NCBI GenBank assembly: GCA_937922655.1
Contig: CALAJH010000001.1
Span: 1 to 64,000, forward strand
DNA length: 64,000 bases
DNA from: an uncultured Bacteroidia bacterium
GTDB lineage: Bacteria; Bacteroidota; Bacteroidia; J057; CALAJH01
Reading direction: 5' to 3'
The notes below the pieces were generated by a model, which was not told the origin of the DNA, did no database searches, and saw nothing but the letters and a program-made list of their open reading frames with translations. This document shows, one piece after another, positions 53,053-61,887 of the stretch. The position numbers and the translations under genes are program-made. Position 1 is the stretch's first letter; every line of letters starts with the position of its first letter.

Positions 53053-55761
53053 ATGAAACACTCGATGTTTTTGTTGGTTTTTTGGGTAACGACCTGGTTC
53101 GTCGCTCAGGGCCAAGATTTGCGCCGTAAAGGTACGGAGCGCAACAAAGCGGCGAAAGCCAAACCCGAGGCGCAGGCGCCGAAACAAGAGCCCGTTGCCG
53201 CGCCCAAATTTCGCGAAACGGGCGGAAAAACGGGCGGAATCGAAGGCGTCGTTTTTGACGCGGCGGCCAATGAAACCCTGCCCGGCGCCACGGTGCTCGT
53301 TTCCGAAACCGGCACGGGCGCCCACACCCTGCTCGACGGCAAATTTCGTATCACGAATCTGGAACCCGGCGCCTACACCGTCGTCGCCTCGTTTGTCGGT
53401 TATCTGCCCCTAACCTTCAAAGTCAATGTTTTTGAGGGCGGCACGACCGACATCGGCGAGGTGCGTCTGGAATCCGACGCCATCGGCATCGAGGAAATCA
53501 AGGTCATCGCCAATTACGCCGTCGATAGGGTAACGCCCGTGGCCACGTCGCTTGTCAATACCGTGCGCATCGCCGAAACGTACTCGGTGGCCGAGGAGTT
53601 TCCCTCGTCGACCAAGTTTTCCCCCGGGGTGTACGTTTCGCGTGTCGGCGGTGGTTTTGGCGATTCCCGCATCAACGTCCGAGGTTTCGAGCAAGAAAAC
53701 CTCGCCGTGATGATTAACGGCATCCCCATCAACGACATCGAATTCGGCAAAGTGTATTGGTCGAATTGGGTGGGCTTGTCCGAGGTTACCCGCTTGATAC
53801 AGATACAGCGGGGCATGGGCGTTTCCAAAATGGCGATAAATTCCGTCGGTGGAACGATGAACATCATCACCAAAACCACGGACGTGGAAAAAGGCGGCGC
53901 GCTAACCTTTGAAACGACCAACTACTTCACGCGCCGAACGGCGTTCATCAACAACATCGTCAATCGTATGTCGTTGGCGCTCTCGACGGGCCGGATGCGC
54001 GGGGGCTGGGCCGTGAGCGCGCACGCTTCCCGTATGTGGGGGCCGGGCTACATTGAAGGCACCTTCGTCAATTATTGGTCGTATTTTGCCTCCGTTTCCA
54101 AAGAGTTCGGCAACAAACACCTGCTGCAACTGACGGCTTTGGGCGCCCCGCAATCCCACGGCGAAAACGGCATCCCGTCCGCACCCGCAACAATAGACAA
54201 ATTCGGACGTCGTTACGGCGCCAATTGGGGGTATTTGGACGGCCAAAAATTTTCGGGCTTCAACTTTTATCACAAACCCCAATTCGCCCTCAACCACTAT
54301 TGGTACATCAACCCCGGCACGACCCAGCTTTCGACGTCGGTGTACGTTTCTCCGGGTACGGGCGGCGGCCACTTCATCCCCTTCGGCATCCGCAACAACC
54401 AAGGCTTGTGGAACTTCGAAGCGATGCGGGCCGTCAATCAATCCCAAATCGTTTCGGCCGTCAATCCCGCCGGAGACACCCTCGCCACCGGTTATCAAGC
54501 CAACTTTTATACCGTGGACTTTCGATTGGACCAATATTGGGTGGGCGCCATTTCCAACCTCACGCACAAAATCGGCAAGTTCAATTTGATGTTCGGCATC
54601 GACCTACGGCATTATCGGGGCCGCCAGTTTTTTGCGCTTAACAATTTGTTGGGCGCGGACTTTGCCATCGATTTTTCCGACGTACGCAATCCTTTTAGGG
54701 TCGTTGGGCGGGGAGACAAAATTTGGCAACACAAAATCGGTATTGTTACGTGGGCCGGCGCCTTCGGACAAGCCGAGTACGATTGGAAAACGGGTTCGGC
54801 CTTTGTTTCCACCGCCTTTATTTCCAACCATTACCGCCGCCGCGACTTTTTCTTGTATCAAGAGGGCCAAGGCGACGTTTCGCCCGTGGTCTTTATTCCC
54901 GCCTACAGCGTCAAAGGCGGGGTCAATCAAAATTTGGGCAAGTATTTCAACGTTTATTTCAACGGCGGATACTTTACGCGGGCGCCGTTTTTCGGCAATG
55001 TTTTTCCGTTCAACAACGAAAAAACCGAAAACATCACCAACGAAAAAATCACCAGCGCCGAATTGGGTTTGGCGTTCAAAAACACGTGGTTGCGTTTGGG
55101 AATCAACGGCTATTACACCCGTTTTGCGGACAAAACCATCAACCTCGAGCGCGGCGTCGACGCCGACGGCCGAGAACTCAGCGCCCTCATCAACGGCCTT
55201 AAAGCCGAACACAAGGGCATCGAAGCCGAGGCCCAAGTCCAACCCGCCAAATGGGTTACCTTTGAAGGATTTTTGTCCTTTGGCGACTGGCGTTGGACCA
55301 ACGACGTTACGGCCTACGTTTCCGACTTTACGCGCACCCGCGTCGATACCGTCAATATTTACGCCAAAGATTTGCGCAAAGGCAACGCCCCGCAAACCTC
55401 CGCCGGTTTTGGCGCGATGTTTAAACCCGTAAACGACCTGTTCTTCGGCGCCAACTATTATTACTACGCCCGTTTTTACGCGGACTTTTTGGTTACGGCC
55501 CGGGGCGACGCCTTCCTTCGACAATACGGCCGTCCGCAGGTTACGCGACTGCCGTCTTACGCAATCACCGACCTTCACGCCGGCTATACGCTCAAAGTGC
55601 GCGATTATCAAATCCAATTCACGGGCCACGTTTACAACCTCTTTGACAAGTTTTATTACGCCGAAGGGCAGGAGGTCATTGAATCCGACGGCTCGATAGG
55701 CTTGCGCGTTTTCCAAGGTTTCGGCCAAAACTGGTCGATTGGCGCCAAACTTATTTGGTAA
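53053..55761 (+). CDS. TonB-dependent receptor with CarboxypepD_reg-like N-terminal domain
   Basis: The protein has 902 residues: signal peptide (FWVTTWFVAQGQ), a Lys/Ala/Pro-rich spacer (about 22-60), a CarboxypepD_reg-like beta sandwich (IEGVVFDAAANETLPGATVLV ... PGAYTVVASFVGYLP, about 62-135), a plug (about 165-260: SRINVRGFEQENLAVMINGIPIND, VGGTMNIITKTT) and a 22-strand barrel to the terminal aromatic (SIGAKLIW). TonB-dependent receptors take up iron complexes, glycans or vitamins. No SusD gene follows, so a SusC-type pair is unlikely, and the substrate is not predictable. Confidence 0.93.
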   Translation: MKHSMFLLVFWVTTWFVAQGQDLRRKGTERNKAAKAKPEAQAPKQEPVAAPKFRETGGKTGGIEGVVFDAAANETLPGATVLVSETGTGAHTLLDGKFRITNLEPGAYTVVASFVGYLPLTFKVNVFEGGTTDIGEVRLESDAIGIEEIKVIANYAVDRVTPVATSLVNTVRIAETYSVAEEFPSSTKFSPGVYVSRVGGGFGDSRINVRGFEQENLAVMINGIPINDIEFGKVYWSNWVGLSEVTRLIQIQRGMGVSKMAINSVGGTMNIITKTTDVEKGGALTFETTNYFTRRTAFINNIVNRMSLALSTGRMRGGWAVSAHASRMWGPGYIEGTFVNYWSYFASVSKEFGNKHLLQLTALGAPQSHGENGIPSAPATIDKFGRRYGANWGYLDGQKFSGFNFYHKPQFALNHYWYINPGTTQLSTSVYVSPGTGGGHFIPFGIRNNQGLWNFEAMRAVNQSQIVSAVNPAGDTLATGYQANFYTVDFRLDQYWVGAISNLTHKIGKFNLMFGIDLRHYRGRQFFALNNLLGADFAIDFSDVRNPFRVVGRGDKIWQHKIGIVTWAGAFGQAEYDWKTGSAFVSTAFISNHYRRRDFFLYQEGQGDVSPVVFIPAYSVKGGVNQNLGKYFNVYFNGGYFTRAPFFGNVFPFNNEKTENITNEKITSAELGLAFKNTWLRLGINGYYTRFADKTINLERGVDADGRELSALINGLKAEHKGIEAEAQVQPAKWVTFEGFLSFGDWRWTNDVTAYVSDFTRTRVDTVNIYAKDLRKGNAPQTSAGFGAMFKPVNDLFFGANYYYYARFYADFLVTARGDAFLRQYGRPQVTRLPSYAITDLHAGYTLKVRDYQIQFTGHVYNLFDKFYYAEGQEVIESDGSIGLRVFQGFGQNWSIGAKLIW

Positions 55762-55781
55762 CGTCGTTTTTGAATTCTTTT

Positions 55782-55817
55782 GCGACGAGCGCCGTCCGAA
55801 AGGGCGGCCTTCGTCGC
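55782..55817 (+). terminator. Strong 16-bp hairpin with GAAA loop after the TonB receptor
   Basis: GCGACGAGCGCCGTCC (55782-55797) pairs with GGGCGGCCTTCGTCGC (55802-55817) with one mismatch and two G-T pairs, closed by a GAAA tetraloop. No T run follows on the plus strand, so it may be a transcript-end stabiliser and not a classic intrinsic terminator. Confidence 0.55.
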
Positions 55818-55877
55818 GTTACACGGTTTGCAAGCCGAAAAAAATTGCGAAATTGCGGCGCGTAAAACCTTGGGGCA

Positions 55878-56609
55878 ATGATTTTTCAACGACTTTTTTT
55901 TCTTTTGACGGTCATGTGCGCATTGGCCCGCGGGCTGTCGGCGCAAACGGTGTTGTTTGAGAAAAACTTGGAAAACGACACGATGCCCGAGCGTTTCGGC
56001 CCCAATCGCAAGCATTACGTGCATCTTTTGGGCGGTTTTGGCTTTATTTTCGGGCCGGGGGCAAAAAATTTGCCCGTCGTTTACGGGTCCTCGAACTATT
56101 ACCATCTCGGCCTGCTGTACAAATTCCGTATCAACGACCGTTGGTCGTTGGGGGCGGACGTGGGTTACACCCGGGCGTGGTATGTTATTCGTCAGGATTC
56201 GTCGAAGGCGTTTCCCGACCGCAATCTTTACAACAGCGAGCGATACGTTTATCCGATGTTCAATTTTCGGGTGTTTGTGCGCATGAATTTCGGCAAACAG
56301 CGGGGCAACGTCATGGGGACTTTTTTGGACTTCGGCCCCGAATTGCTTACGTCTTTGAACCCCAAGAACCACGTGCGTTTTCTCGACCCGGCCAACGGAC
56401 AGTCCATTGAGGTAACGCGCGCAAACTTGGGCTTTATCAACCCGGGTTGGGTGGGGGGATTTTTGCGTTTTGGATGGAAACGGTATATGCTTTTCGCTTC
56501 TTATCGCATCAACGAGGCCTTTAATCTCAAAGAGTTGCCGCGCTTCACGGACGCGGGTTACTCGACGCTTCCACCCATCATGGCGGGATTTTCGGTCGGG
56601 GTCTATTAG
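55878..56609 (+). CDS. Outer-membrane beta-barrel protein
   Basis: A 243-residue protein with signal peptide (MIFQRLFFLLTVMCALARGLSAQ). Amphipathic strands with aromatic girdles (YVHLLGGFGFIFGPGAKN, YHLGLLYKFRINDRWSLGADVGYTRAW, VYPMFNFRVFVRMNFGKQ, VGGFLRFGWKRYMLFASYRIN) and C-terminus IMAGFSVGVY. It fits a PorT/OMP_b-brl-like small barrel. It lies between the TonB receptor and porQ. A T9SS accessory role (for example PorT-like) is possible given porQ next to it, but not shown. Confidence 0.72.
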   Translation: MIFQRLFFLLTVMCALARGLSAQTVLFEKNLENDTMPERFGPNRKHYVHLLGGFGFIFGPGAKNLPVVYGSSNYYHLGLLYKFRINDRWSLGADVGYTRAWYVIRQDSSKAFPDRNLYNSERYVYPMFNFRVFVRMNFGKQRGNVMGTFLDFGPELLTSLNPKNHVRFLDPANGQSIEVTRANLGFINPGWVGGFLRFGWKRYMLFASYRINEAFNLKELPRFTDAGYSTLPPIMAGFSVGVY

Positions 56610-56644
56610 TTTTTTTGTGTATTTTTACGGACTAAAACAAAAAA

Positions 56645-57874
56645 ATGTCGAGCATTATCGCGCTATGGGTGTGGGCGGCGGGGGTCATGGCCCAATCGGG
56701 CGGGCAACACGCCTTTGAATTTTTGCGAATGCCTCCTTCGGCTCGGATTTTGGCCCTTGGCGGCGCCCACGTTTCCATGACCGACGGCGACCCGCTCGTC
56801 GCTTTCGTCAATCCCGCCGTCCTCAACGACGAATCCCATTCCAAAGTGTCGCTCGGTTTTTTGAACTTTGTCGGCGGCGTGAACGCCGGTACGGCCAATT
56901 ACGCCCACAAACTCAAAGATATCGGTTATTTCCATGCCGGCATTCAATATTTGAATTACGGCACGTTCTTGGAGGCCGACGCCTACGGCAACACCTACGG
57001 AAATTTCAGCGCCGGCGACGTCGCCGTAACCTACGGCATGGCCCGTGCTTTCGACAAATTTTCTTTCGGCGCCAACTTCAAACTGCTTAATTCCCACCTT
57101 GCCTATCAGAGCGCTTGGGGGGGGGCGTTGGATTTCGGCGGCACGTGGTACCACCCCAAATGGACGTTGGGCGTGGGGGCGGTGTTGCGCAACGTCGGCA
57201 TGCAGTTTTCGTCGCTTTCGGGCGGCGCCGGCTTTCGTTTGCCGCTAACGGCCGAAATCGGCATATCCAAACGCATCCCCCACACCCCGATGCGTTTTTC
57301 GCTCACGCTCACCGACCTCCAACAACCCGTTCTTTTTCGCAACGACCCCTCGCTTCCGCCGACCTACGACCTTGCCGGCAACCTCATTCCCCCCAAAAGT
57401 CAAACGGCCAACAATATTTTCGGGCATACGGTTTGGGGCCTCGAATTTTTAATCACCAAATACATTCATTTGCGGGCGGCGTACAACCACCGTCGGCGCG
57501 TCGAGATGCGTTTGGAGAACCGTGAGGGGTTGTGGTTGGGGGGCTTTTCGGTTGGCGGCGGCCTTCGGCTCAATCGTTTTTATTTCGATTACGGGTATGC
57601 GGGGTATCATGCCGCCGGCGGTATGCACCAGTTTTCCGTTGCTTTCCACCTCAATTCGTTCAAACAAGGATGGAAACCCGAACCGGGCGTCGACCCCGCC
57701 AAAAAACAACGGCGCGATTCGCTCCGGCGTTTGGCCGATTCGCTCGGCGTAGTGCAAGAGCGGCCCCGCAACCCCCAACTCGGCCGCACCCTCGAACCCC
57801 AAGAAAAATCCCCCAAAACGCCCAAAAACGAACGAAAAAACAAACCCGCCGACGCATTGAAAAACGAAGATTGA
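56645..57874 (+). CDS. porQ: Type IX secretion system protein PorQ
   Basis: A 409-residue PorV/PorQ-like barrel protein with a short signal (WVWAAGVMAQ). PorQ signature at the mature N-terminus: FEFLRMPPSARILALGGAHVSMTDGDPLVAFVNPAVLN. FadL-like strands follow (VSLGFLNFVGGVNAGTANYAH, FGANFKLLNSHLAYQS, AGFRLPLTAEIGISKRIPHTP). A charged C-terminal tail after residue 340 (KKQRRDSLRRLADSLG ... PKNERKNKPADAL) is longer than usual. PorQ acts with PorZ in the attachment complex that processes T9SS cargo. PorZ is not in the window. Confidence 0.82.
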   Translation: MSSIIALWVWAAGVMAQSGGQHAFEFLRMPPSARILALGGAHVSMTDGDPLVAFVNPAVLNDESHSKVSLGFLNFVGGVNAGTANYAHKLKDIGYFHAGIQYLNYGTFLEADAYGNTYGNFSAGDVAVTYGMARAFDKFSFGANFKLLNSHLAYQSAWGGALDFGGTWYHPKWTLGVGAVLRNVGMQFSSLSGGAGFRLPLTAEIGISKRIPHTPMRFSLTLTDLQQPVLFRNDPSLPPTYDLAGNLIPPKSQTANNIFGHTVWGLEFLITKYIHLRAAYNHRRRVEMRLENREGLWLGGFSVGGGLRLNRFYFDYGYAGYHAAGGMHQFSVAFHLNSFKQGWKPEPGVDPAKKQRRDSLRRLADSLGVVQERPRNPQLGRTLEPQEKSPKTPKNERKNKPADALKNED

Positions 57875-58039
57875 CACGCGACTGCGACGCCAAGACGCGG
57901 GCAAGAAGGGCGGCGTCGCCGGCCAACGGGGCGCCCGAAGCACGCGAGCGGCCGTCGCGTATTTTTTTTCCACCGGTTTGGTTTTTTGGGGGATAATCCG
58001 AAAGGCTTTCCGGGCGCGTACCGGTTGAAAATTTGAGCG

Positions 58040-58047
58040 TAACTTTG
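58040..58047 (+). promoter_or_regulatory. -7 box TAACTTTG before trpS
   Basis: TAACTTTG matches TAnnTTTG and ends 15 bp before the ATG at 58063. No clear -33. Confidence 0.45.
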
Positions 58048-58062
58048 CCAAAAATTTGGTTC

Positions 58063-59034
58063 ATGCCGCGTTATTTGACGGGAATACAAAGTTCGGGCAA
58101 GCCGCATTTGGGCAATATTTTAGGGGCGATAGCGCCGGCGCTCGAGTTGTCGAAAACCTCCGACGCCGCCTTTTATTTCATTGCCGACCTGCACACGCTC
58201 ACCTCCTCCAAAGACCCTAAAGCCCTGCGTGAAAACACGCTCGAGGTCGCCGCCGCGTGGTTGGCCTGCGGCCTCAACGTCCAAAAAGACGTATTCTACC
58301 GACAATCTCAAATTCCCGAAGTCTGCGAATTGGCATGGTACCTCAACTGTTTCGCGCCTTATCCGATGTTGGCCAACGCACACTCGTTCAAAGACAAATC
58401 GGAAAATTTGTCGTCGGTGAACGCGGGTCTGTTCGTTTACCCGATGTTGATGGCGGCCGATATATTAATGTACGACGCGGAGGTGGTTCCGGTGGGCAAA
58501 GACCAAAAACAACATTTGGAAATGACCCGGGACGTGGCCGAGGCGTTCAATCGAACAATGGGGCCGACGTTCGTGGTGCCCGAGGCGTACATTCGCGAGG
58601 ACGTCATGACCGTCCCGGGCGTGGACGGCCGGAAAATGAGCAAGTCCTACGGCAACGCCATCAACGTTTTCGAGGACGAAAAGTCGTTGCGCAAGCGCAT
58701 CATGTCCATTGTTACGGACGCGACGCCGTTGGAGGCGCCGAAAAATCCGCAGACGTGTACGGTGTTCGCGTTGTACCGGGCCGTAGCACCCGCCGACGCG
58801 GTGGAAGAATTGCGTCGCCGGTATTTGGAAGGTAATTTCGGTTACGGCCAAGCGAAACAGGCCCTGTTCGAGGCGGTGATGGAGCGTTTCGGGCCGGCCC
58901 GCGAAAAGTTTAGGCATTTCGTTGAAAACCCGCAAATCGTCGAGGAATTGTTGAGGCTTGGCGAGGAAAAGGCGCGGAGTGTTTCGCGTCCGGTCTTGGA
59001 GCGGGTGCGGCGGGCATTGGGTTATTCGGTTTAA
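58063..59034 (+). CDS. trpS: Tryptophan-tRNA ligase
   Basis: A 323-residue class I aminoacyl-tRNA synthetase that charges tRNA-Trp. The start at 58063 gives MPRYLTGIQSSGKPHLGN; the frame is open 10 codons upstream but unconserved. The HIGH-type motif is PHLGN (14-18) and KMSKS is at 191-195. Also visible: ADLHTLTS, NAHSFKDKS, YPMLMAADILMYDAEVVPVGKDQKQHLEMTRDVA. Length is normal. The gene appears single. Confidence 0.96.
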   Translation: MPRYLTGIQSSGKPHLGNILGAIAPALELSKTSDAAFYFIADLHTLTSSKDPKALRENTLEVAAAWLACGLNVQKDVFYRQSQIPEVCELAWYLNCFAPYPMLANAHSFKDKSENLSSVNAGLFVYPMLMAADILMYDAEVVPVGKDQKQHLEMTRDVAEAFNRTMGPTFVVPEAYIREDVMTVPGVDGRKMSKSYGNAINVFEDEKSLRKRIMSIVTDATPLEAPKNPQTCTVFALYRAVAPADAVEELRRRYLEGNFGYGQAKQALFEAVMERFGPAREKFRHFVENPQIVEELLRLGEEKARSVSRPVLERVRRALGYSV

Positions 59035-59059
59035 GTTTGCGTTTTGTTGAAAAAATCCG

Positions 59060-59067
59060 TAATTTTG
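59060..59067 (+). promoter_or_regulatory. -7 box TAATTTTG before the DUF3467-OmpA group
   Basis: TAATTTTG matches TAnnTTTG and ends 24 bp before the TTG start at 59092. Confidence 0.4.
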
Positions 59068-59091
59068 CAAGAGTTATAAAAATCTAAGACA

Positions 59092-59433
59092 TTGGCACAC
59101 GAAGAAGAACGTAACAAAACCACGGTCAATCAAATCAATATTGAGTTGAGCGACGACGTCGCCGAAGGCATTTATTCCAATTTGGCCATTATTTCCCATT
59201 CCAACGCGGAGTTTGTCGTCGATTTTGTCCGGGTCTTGCCCGGGCTTCCGAAGGCGAAGGTCAAAGCGCGTATCGTCTTGAGTCCGCAACACGCCAAACG
59301 GCTGATTTTCGCGCTTCAGGACAACATCATGAAGTACGAGCGCGTCCACGGTCCGATTGAACTGACCGACGGCGAAGGCGGCGCCACTTTGCTTCCCCCG
59401 GGCTTTGCCGGCGGACAACCCGGAATGGCATAA
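59092..59433 (+). CDS. DUF3467 protein
   Basis: A 113-residue cytoplasmic protein. The start is TTG at 59092 (no in-frame ATG precedes the conserved region; the next Met is far inside). The body fits DUF3467: NQINIELSDDVAEGIYSNLAIISHSNAEFVVDFVRV, PKAKVKARIVLSPQHAKRLIFALQDNI. DUF3467 is a short beta/alpha protein of unknown role, found widely in Bacteroidota. It is followed by the OmpA-like lipoprotein gene 11 bp later. Confidence 0.87.
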   Translation: MAHEEERNKTTVNQINIELSDDVAEGIYSNLAIISHSNAEFVVDFVRVLPGLPKAKVKARIVLSPQHAKRLIFALQDNIMKYERVHGPIELTDGEGGATLLPPGFAGGQPGMA

Positions 59434-59444
59434 GCGTGTTTGCG

Positions 59445-60326
59445 ATGAAAATTTTTCGATATTTGTTCGTCGCCGGGATGGTGGCGCTGGCGATGCAAGG
59501 GTGTGTGTCGAAAAAGAAATTTTTGGGCATGACCGGCGAACGCGACGAGGCCTTGAAAAAATTGGCCGATTGCCACGACAAAAACCGCAAGCTCAACGGC
59601 GAACTCGACAACGCCAATGCGCTTATCGCCAAACTCAAGCGCGATACCGCCGACCGAGGCATCAAATACCGGGATTTGCAGGCGCGTTACCGGGATTTGG
59701 ACGCCAACTTCCAACTCTTTAAAGAACAGGCGGGCAGTGGCGAAAAACGCCTCATGGCCCGGCTCGAACAGATGCAAAAAGACCTCGTCGAACGCGAGGC
59801 GCGTTTGGCCGAGGCCGAACGTCTGCTCAACGCACGCGACTCCATACTTGCCGAACTTCGCCGAAAACTTACCGACGCCCTGCTCAATTTCCGCGCCTCG
59901 GGGCTTTCGGTCTACGAAAAAAACGGAAAGGTGTACGTCTCGATGTCCGACCGACTGCTTTTCGACCTCGGCAAAACCGACGTCAAACCCGACGGTAAAG
60001 CCGCCCTCAAAGAACTGGCCAAAGTTTTGGAGGCCCAACCCGACATCGAAATCGCCGTCGAGGGCCACACCGACACCCTGCCCCTCAAAAGTCCCAACAT
60101 CCCCCGCGACAACTGGGAATTGTCGGTCTTGCGGGCCACGGAGGTCGTCAAGTTGCTTTCGCAGGACTTCGGCCTCGACCCCAAACGCATCACCGCCGCC
60201 GGCCACGGCGAATTTTTTCCCGTCGCCTCCAACAGCACCAAAGAAGGTCAAGCCCAAAACCGACGTACCGACGTCATCCTCACCCCCAAACTCGACGAAC
60301 TTTATCGCATATTGGAGAACCGATGA
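59445..60326 (+). CDS. OmpA-family peptidoglycan-binding lipoprotein with coiled-coil stalk
   Basis: A 293-residue protein. ATG at 59445 is chosen over an in-frame GTG at 59436. Lipoprotein signal ending MQGC (Cys20). Residues about 25-155 are a coiled coil (KLADCHDKNRKLNGELDNAN ... ARLAEAERLLNARD). Residues about 165-293 are an OmpA/MotB domain: LLFDLGKTDVKPDGKAALKELAK, IEIAVEGHTDTLPL, NWELSVLRATEVVKLL, ITAAGHGEFFPVA, NRRTDVIL. It should anchor the outer membrane to peptidoglycan. ATGA overlap with the next gene. Confidence 0.9.
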   Translation: MKIFRYLFVAGMVALAMQGCVSKKKFLGMTGERDEALKKLADCHDKNRKLNGELDNANALIAKLKRDTADRGIKYRDLQARYRDLDANFQLFKEQAGSGEKRLMARLEQMQKDLVEREARLAEAERLLNARDSILAELRRKLTDALLNFRASGLSVYEKNGKVYVSMSDRLLFDLGKTDVKPDGKAALKELAKVLEAQPDIEIAVEGHTDTLPLKSPNIPRDNWELSVLRATEVVKLLSQDFGLDPKRITAAGHGEFFPVASNSTKEGQAQNRRTDVILTPKLDELYRILENR

Positions 60327-60868
60327 AGCAAGCGACGGCCGTTTTTTTCTTGCTTTCAATGCTGACGGGCGGGGAGGCGTTCGCTCAAAACCCCACGCGG
60401 CCCCGTTATAAAATTCCCCACGTCGTCGAACTCAACAGTTTCGACGACAAGCGCAAGGCCATGGACGAGCTCATAAAAAAACAAACCCCGCGCCTTCAAC
60501 AGCTTTACCTTAAGGTCGAAGCCAACGAAAAACGTCTTGCGCCCATCAGCGACATCCTCAAATACCCCAAAAACATCAACCAATACCGCGACACCTCCAT
60601 CAAGGTATTGACCGAAATCCGCATCATCAACGACGAAATCGCCGAAGAAATGCGCGAGCTTCACTTCGACTGGCTTCCTTACACCATGCACCTCATGGCC
60701 GTCTACACCCGTTACGGCGAACTTATGGCCGTCAATAAAGTCGACGAACCCCTCAAACAATTTATCGTTTCCTATCGAAAGCTTTTTGAACTCAATACTT
60801 CCATTTCCGCCAAACTTCGGGACATCTACAACGAGTGCGATTACCTCATCAACGCCAAATTGAATTGA
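60323..60868 (+). CDS. Small exported protein of unknown function
   Basis: A 181-residue protein with signal peptide (FFLLSMLTGGEAFAQ). The mature part is mostly helical and charged (KRKAMDELIKKQTPRLQQLY, NDEIAEEMRELHFDWLPYTM, QFIVSYRKLFELN). No known family is recognised. It overlaps the OmpA lipoprotein gene by 4 bp and is 3 bp from the next gene, so the product is probably a partner in the same envelope unit. Confidence 0.7.
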   Translation: MKQATAVFFLLSMLTGGEAFAQNPTRPRYKIPHVVELNSFDDKRKAMDELIKKQTPRLQQLYLKVEANEKRLAPISDILKYPKNINQYRDTSIKVLTEIRIINDEIAEEMRELHFDWLPYTMHLMAVYTRYGELMAVNKVDEPLKQFIVSYRKLFELNTSISAKLRDIYNECDYLINAKLN

Positions 60869-60871
60869 ACC

Positions 60872-61324
60872 ATGAAAATTTTTTGGAGCCTTTTTTGGGT
60901 GTTGTGTTGGTCGTCGGGCTTGTGGGCGCAGGACGAGGGCGAATGGGGCTTCGACGACGACCACGAAATCGAAACGCGTCACGACGACGAACACGAACCC
61001 GAAAAAAAATCCAAGTCCAAGGAAAAACCCCCGACCTTCGACGAAATGACCCGCCACAAGGTCATCAACCCCAATTTGGTCGTCCATAACGTTTCTTGCT
61101 ACGGCGGCACCGTTCACGTCGATTACGACATGCCCTTCGACGGAACGCTCGAAGTCAAAATTTTCGATGCGGAAAACACGCTCAAATACATCAACCATTA
61201 CAGCGTTCCCGCGGGCGAGGGGCGTTCGTTTCATTTTCGTCCCAAAATTCCGCCCGGCGGATACACCATCCGTTTCGGTTACAAAGGCAAAAACTACGAA
61301 GCCAAGTTTTTTATGATAAATTAG
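60872..61324 (+). CDS. Small exported protein with T9SS-CTD-like beta sandwich
   Basis: A 150-residue protein with signal peptide (LFWVLCWSSGLWAQ). After an acidic/Lys-rich linker (about 21-55: DEGEWGFDDDHEIETRHDDE ...) a single beta-rich domain follows: VVHNVSCYGGTVHVDYDM, GTLEVKIFDAENTLKYINHY, GGYTIRFGYKGKNYEAKFFM. Strand order and the ending resemble a T9SS sorting domain (L-x-V-x-I-F-D, then G-x-Y-x-x-x-F...K-F), but the PNP-type motif is missing. It could be a stand-alone CTD-like partner of T9SS. Family not identified. Confidence 0.62.
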   Translation: MKIFWSLFWVLCWSSGLWAQDEGEWGFDDDHEIETRHDDEHEPEKKSKSKEKPPTFDEMTRHKVINPNLVVHNVSCYGGTVHVDYDMPFDGTLEVKIFDAENTLKYINHYSVPAGEGRSFHFRPKIPPGGYTIRFGYKGKNYEAKFFMIN

Positions 61325-61539
61325 CCCGAGGACGTGCCGTTTGCCGGCGGGTCTTGGGCGAAAATCTTTTTCGGCGCGAAACGTTTAGCGTTGCGCCGTT
61401 GAATTGCGACGTTGTCCGCCAAAGGCAAAAAACGCTTGCGGGTGGTTTGTCGTTGCCCTTGGGTGTGTTTATTCCTAGCCGTCGTCGTCCGTTATGACAC
61501 CGCTTGGAAAACGGATGCGCGAGTTGGCAATATTTTGCT

Positions 61540-61547
61540 TAACTTTG
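61540..61547 (+). promoter_or_regulatory. -7 box TAACTTTG before ybaB
   Basis: TAACTTTG ends 16 bp before the ATG at 61564. A TTG at 61524-61526 is only 13 bp upstream. Confidence 0.45.
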
Positions 61548-61563
61548 CTCCAAAAGAAAAAAA

Positions 61564-61884
61564 ATGAACATCGGGGACATCTTCGGTAAGGTGCGCGAAA
61601 TCCAAGAGACGCTCATTGAAACCAAAGAGCGCATGAGCGAAATGTACGAAACCGCCGACGCCGGCGGTGGAATGGTCGTCGTTACCGCCAACCTCAACAG
61701 ACAAATCATCGAAGTCAAACTCGACCCCGAGGTCTTGAAAGACAAGGAAATGGCCGAGGATTTAATCGTTTCCGCCGTCAACAAGGCTTTGGAAAAAGCC
61801 GAAAACCGGGGCCGAGACGAGTTGGCCAAAGCCGCTTCCGGATTTATGCCCGGCGGTTTGGACTTGGGAAAACTTGGAATCTAA
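61564..61884 (+). CDS. ybaB: YbaB/EbfC family nucleoid-associated protein
   Basis: A 106-residue DNA-binding protein. The pattern fits YbaB: an N-terminal helix (DIFGKVREIQETLIETKERMSEM), strands with GMVVVTANLNRQIIEVKLDPEV, then DKEMAEDLIVSAVNKALEKAE. YbaB dimers bind and shape DNA. Followed 3 bp later by the glycosyltransferase gene. Confidence 0.9.
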   Translation: MNIGDIFGKVREIQETLIETKERMSEMYETADAGGGMVVVTANLNRQIIEVKLDPEVLKDKEMAEDLIVSAVNKALEKAENRGRDELAKAASGFMPGGLDLGKLGI

Positions 61885-61887
61885 GGC

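Noticed and set aside
57884-57919. Inverted repeat GCGACGCC/GGCGTCGC after porQ
   Set aside because: Loop of 20 bases and no T run close by; too weak to call as terminator.
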